A program made the position numbers and the translations under genes. Of a stretch of 16,465 nucleotides of DNA, positions 16,454-16,465 are shown one piece after another. The notes below the pieces were generated by a model. The model was given only the letters and a program-made list of their open reading frames with translations, did not search any database and was not told the DNA's origin. Location of the stretch: contig DTSG01000249.1 in NCBI GenBank assembly GCA_012965455.1, positions 16,399 to 32,863 of the forward strand, written 5' to 3'. The first letter of the stretch is position 1; every line of letters starts with the position of its first letter. This stretch comes from Planctomycetaceae bacterium (GTDB lineage Bacteria; Planctomycetota; Planctomycetia; Pirellulales; Pirellulaceae).

Positions 16454-16461
16454 CCTTCCTT
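16454..16461 (-). promoter_or_regulatory. Shine-Dalgarno AAGGAAGG for the MFS gene
   Basis: AAGGAAGG on the - strand lies six nt before GTG 16447. It decides the start in favour of this GTG codon. Confidence 0.75.
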
Positions 16462-16465
16462 ACGT

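Overview
The window looks like chromosomal DNA from a member of the Planctomycetota. The strongest sign is two consecutive pairs of a PSCyt1/DUF1549/DUF1553 protein and a DUF1501 protein, a family pairing greatly expanded in that phylum. Base composition is moderate, intergenic gaps are short, and strong Shine-Dalgarno motifs appear only in front of a few genes, which also fits. I saw no rRNA, tRNA, CRISPR array, transposase or integrase, and nothing points to recent mobile DNA. The species cannot be named from this sequence.

Left block (1-7667, + strand): the 3' end of a DUF1553 protein, a Tat-exported DUF1501 protein, a 1290-residue PSCyt1-DUF1549-DUF1553 protein carrying two extra beta-sandwich modules, and a second Tat-exported DUF1501 protein. 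This is two tandem copies of a [cytochrome-like large protein + DUF1501] cassette. The copies are clearly diverged. All products are predicted to be exported. The families are conserved but biochemically poorly defined; a role in breakdown of complex or sulfated polysaccharides has been suggested for planctomycetes and is only inferred here.

Right block (7664-16447, - strand): eight co-oriented genes, in order of transcription MFS transporter, BNR/Asp-box exo-sialidase-like protein, SGNH sialate O-acetylesterase-like protein, small two-helix membrane protein with a PH-like tail, mannonate dehydratase-like protein (UxuA family), RraA-family protein, M81 (MlrC-like) metallopeptidase, and a succinylglutamate desuccinylase/aspartoacylase-like metallohydrolase. 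Secreted carbohydrate-active enzymes, an importer, a sugar-acid dehydratase, an aldolase-like protein and two amide/acyl hydrolases together suggest a scavenging and catabolic locus for an acylated or acetylated acidic sugar. The substrate is unknown. The two blocks converge on a shared CTAG that provides both stop codons.

The longest gaps are 159 nt (8549-8707) and 135 nt (15140-15274). The first holds two inverted repeats; the second holds a possible -10 element and a homopolymer tract. No gene-free stretch exceeds 300 nt.
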